64,000 nt of DNA from Eleginops maclovinus (taxonomy: Eukaryota; Chordata; Actinopteri; Perciformes; Eleginopidae). A model generated the notes under the pieces. The model worked only from the letters and a program-made list of their open reading frames with translations. It was not told the DNA's origin and made no database searches. Below are positions 34,601 to 64,000 of the stretch, piece after piece. The stretch covers positions 27,262,257-27,326,256 of the forward strand of contig NC_086350.1 in assembly GCF_036324505.1 (NCBI RefSeq). The letters are read 5' to 3'. Both the position numbers and the translations under genes were made by a program. Each line of letters starts with the position of its first letter. Positions within the stretch are counted from its first letter, which is position 1.

Positions 34601-36008
34601 GCTGCCTTCAAGTCTACAGACTATGAGTAGACTTGAGCTCCAGACTGTAACAGTGATTTGGATTTGGTGTTGAGACTTCCATCCACTCTTCAGAACATGT
34701 GTGCCTGAGCTCAGCTTTTTGAACAGTGTGAAGGATCCAGACTCAGTGCGGAGAGGGGGACTGTAGGATCAATATGCAGCTCACTTTGTGTCTGCACACA
34801 TTTCTTTGAAATGTTCATGTGCACATATGTGTGCAGGGTTTGAAGTAATCTGGTGTGATGTGGAAACAGTGAAGGAGATGTTGTAAGTCTGTGTCAGCTG
34901 AAGAACACTGAGGGGTCGGACCAGCTCTGTGTTCATACAAAGCATGATTTATTTACTTTTCTTACACAATTAATAAAACCTACATTTAACAGCCATATGC
35001 TGTTAACTATTCAATTTAAAAAGGAGCAGGCCTCCACCAGGATAAAGTCAGAAGAATTATACGCGAGTATAATCCAATATGTAAGCGATACCAAAACAAG
35101 TCTGGTAACCTGTGTGGTCCTTTATTACGTAAAAGAGTATAAACAGTTGAGTTCCACTAGAGTTCTTTTAAATAAATTGGTGAACAAATTAGATCGCAAA
35201 ATGTCAGTCTGCTAACATATTTCCAATACCAGGATGTCGAAAACATTAGTGACTTATTAAGTTTCAGAAGCAAACAGATGGTGGAGCATGTCATGCAAAT
35301 ACACCGCTCAGCCATTTTAAAGTTTGGCAGTGGGACTAACCATAACCATACCCATCATTTTTATTTGTTTATTATGGCTAATTGTATTCACTTGCTCAGA
35401 CGCCTATGCTGGTGACTAGCTAACTAACCTTAGTGTATCTATTTACAGCTAAAGCATTTAAAATGACACGCCGTTTGATTAATAGGTTGGATGAAATAAT
35501 CCAAAGTCCTGCAGAAGGAGCTTTGTGGGGAATTAGTCTTTTCAATATGATAAGAAAACTCAAAAATCACAGCAGCTCCATCTGCAACTGCAACAAGGAC
35601 ACATATGACAAGGATACAGACATTCAACAGAACATTACACTCACTGAAGACAATATGTGACAGATATTTTAACGCTCATTTGACCAGGGATTTTAATTTT
35701 TACCTTTGGAAGTTGCCCGGTGCACAAAAAGAGTGCTTCAGTGTAACCTTATTCAATCTGGGGACTGAATTTGGTGGAGCATTTAAAATGTTTTAGTTGA
35801 GAAGTCGACATACATTTCTGTCATGTAATATTGAAGTACTGTAAAACACTGAAATTACTGATGAAAAAACAGAAGAAGTATTACTCTACCCAAAAGACCT
35901 CAAATATTATTTTGTTTTTCCTTAATATAAACTAATGTATCTGCTTGAGTTTCTTTCTTTATGGATAACAAATGGGATCTGATGAGTGTCTCTGTGTCCC
36001 CACTGCAG
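31644..36008. other. Intergenic upstream of plcg2
   Basis: A non-coding plcg2 first exon and its promoter should lie here or further upstream, but I could not place them. Open frames present are short and unsupported. Confidence 0.4.
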
Positions 36009-36016
36009 CCTTAGAG

Positions 36017-62876
<26,860 letters not shown>

Positions 62877-63535
62877 ACCGTCGCCGTCCCTCCTGAGGCT
62901 GGGGGGGGGGGGGGGGGGGGGGGGGGATGCCGACTGCATAGCTAACTTCACTTCTATCTGCTTCCTTACTGATCTGTGCATTTAAGAATTTTAAAATGGG
63001 GATAAGGTATCATTTCTGATTCTTTTTATACAACATCTTGTTTTCTATTTATTTAACATTGTGTGGTCTTATCATGTAATTCTTTGGGGGTTATTTCTCT
63101 AAAATACCTCTGGCAAATGTAGGCAACATTAAACGTACACCTGGCTGAAACAGGTGGAAGGAAAGTTATTGTGTGACTCCTTTATAACAGAAAAGATGTG
63201 GGGGGGGGGCGGGGGGACAGTCAGTGTGTGAAATCAAACTGCATCATGAAGGTTAGATGATATTTATTTTTATTTTAAGAGGAGTGTATCTGAAATAATG
63301 AACAGACTGTGGATCCTTCAGGGAGCTGGTGTTAAATTAATCCTTTTACATTTGAAATTGTGAAGTGTGTGTGAAACGACTGAAATGGAGCGTGGCAGTC
63401 ACATGGCGGCTGTGTGTGACTGTATCAGCTGATGCATGTATTTCATTTGAAGCTGGATGGTGTCTATTGCTCTTCCATTAGTGCTCTGTTACTTACTTAT
63501 GAATTGATTTAATAAAGTATGCTTGGTGAACCTGA
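62877..63535 (+). other. plcg2: plcg2 3' UTR with poly(A) signal
   Basis: Non-coding sequence after the stop, with an AATAAA at 63511-63516. Cleavage is expected 10-30 bases later. It contains long G runs (about 62900-62926 and 63200-63216). Confidence 0.65.
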
Positions 63536-63539
63536 CCCT

Positions 63540-64000
63540 ACTTCTATGTGTTATCTTCCTTTCTTGCCTACAGCTGTTTGGGAGTCTCAGTATTTCAGTT
63601 ATACTTTGACCCAATATATAACAAAATGACTTTTGTGATTTTCATCTTTTTGTGAGGAGCCGTCAGGGGCCAGATTTAGTGCCTATGAGCAGAGAGGGCA
63701 TGATCCTGAGTCCGACAGAAAGTCTGGCCCACCTACGCTGTGTTTTTGAAGCCTTCTTTGACAAGTACAGAACAATTCAAATGCCCGAGACAGTCTTATA
63801 TTGTCCCACTCAGTTATGCAACGCACTTAACAATTAAACGTCATTTTTGCATTCATTTACAACTTTTCCTTGATTGGTTAATCTCTCAATTCTCCTAAAA
63901 GGGAACTAGGGTGTTCTTTAACTTGTTTTTTGAAATCAAAGTAGTCATACAGTTACACTCACACAATGCCCTGAAATGCAGAGCATGATTATCAGGTTTT
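63540..64000. other. Downstream intergenic, no gene seen
   Basis: One 61-codon open frame (63652-63837) has no recognisable motif. Confidence 0.5.

Overview
This is nuclear DNA from a teleost fish, probably a percomorph. The evidence is two vertebrate-type multi-exon genes with GT-AG introns, very long (TG)n/(CA)n microsatellites, and many short DNA transposons (hAT-like, TTAA-flanked, Tc1-like), LINE 3' ends and tRNA-derived SINEs of the kind common in fish genomes. Nothing bacterial, viral or CRISPR-like was seen.

Layout. 1-14,280: intergenic, mostly decayed transposons, including a three-layer nest at 5,069-7,430. 14,287-24,029: meak7 (TLDc-domain mTOR-associated protein), plus strand, 8 coding exons, 468 codons, with a probable CCAAT/ETS promoter and non-coding first exon just upstream. 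24,030-36,008: 12 kb intergenic with a heptamer minisatellite and more transposons. 36,017-62,876: plcg2 (phospholipase C gamma 2), plus strand, 32 coding exons, 1,241 residues, complete from start to stop. Its 3' UTR runs to an AATAAA at 63,511. 63,540-64,000: nothing recognised.

Both proteins were assembled by hand from splice sites with consistent phase and matched to the remembered human orthologues. meak7 keeps the N-myristoylation start and a full TLDc domain. PLCG2 keeps the PH, EF-hand, X, split-PH/SH2/SH2/SH3, Y and C2 order, both catalytic histidines and the SH2 arginines. Its C-terminal tail is shorter than in human and lacks the equivalent of human Tyr1245. The two genes act in separate signalling settings (mTOR/lysosome; immune-receptor PIP2 hydrolysis), and I see no functional reason for their adjacency.

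The most interesting material is where repeats meet splice sites. A hAT-like element sits exactly on the 5' splice site of plcg2 exon 13, and its 8-bp target duplication has copied the exon end plus GT. Two exons have an acceptor AG preceded only by a (TG)n tract. One acceptor uses a TCTCC pentamer array as its pyrimidine tract, and another appears to lie in a transposon terminus. Several introns are almost entirely nested transposons and microsatellites.
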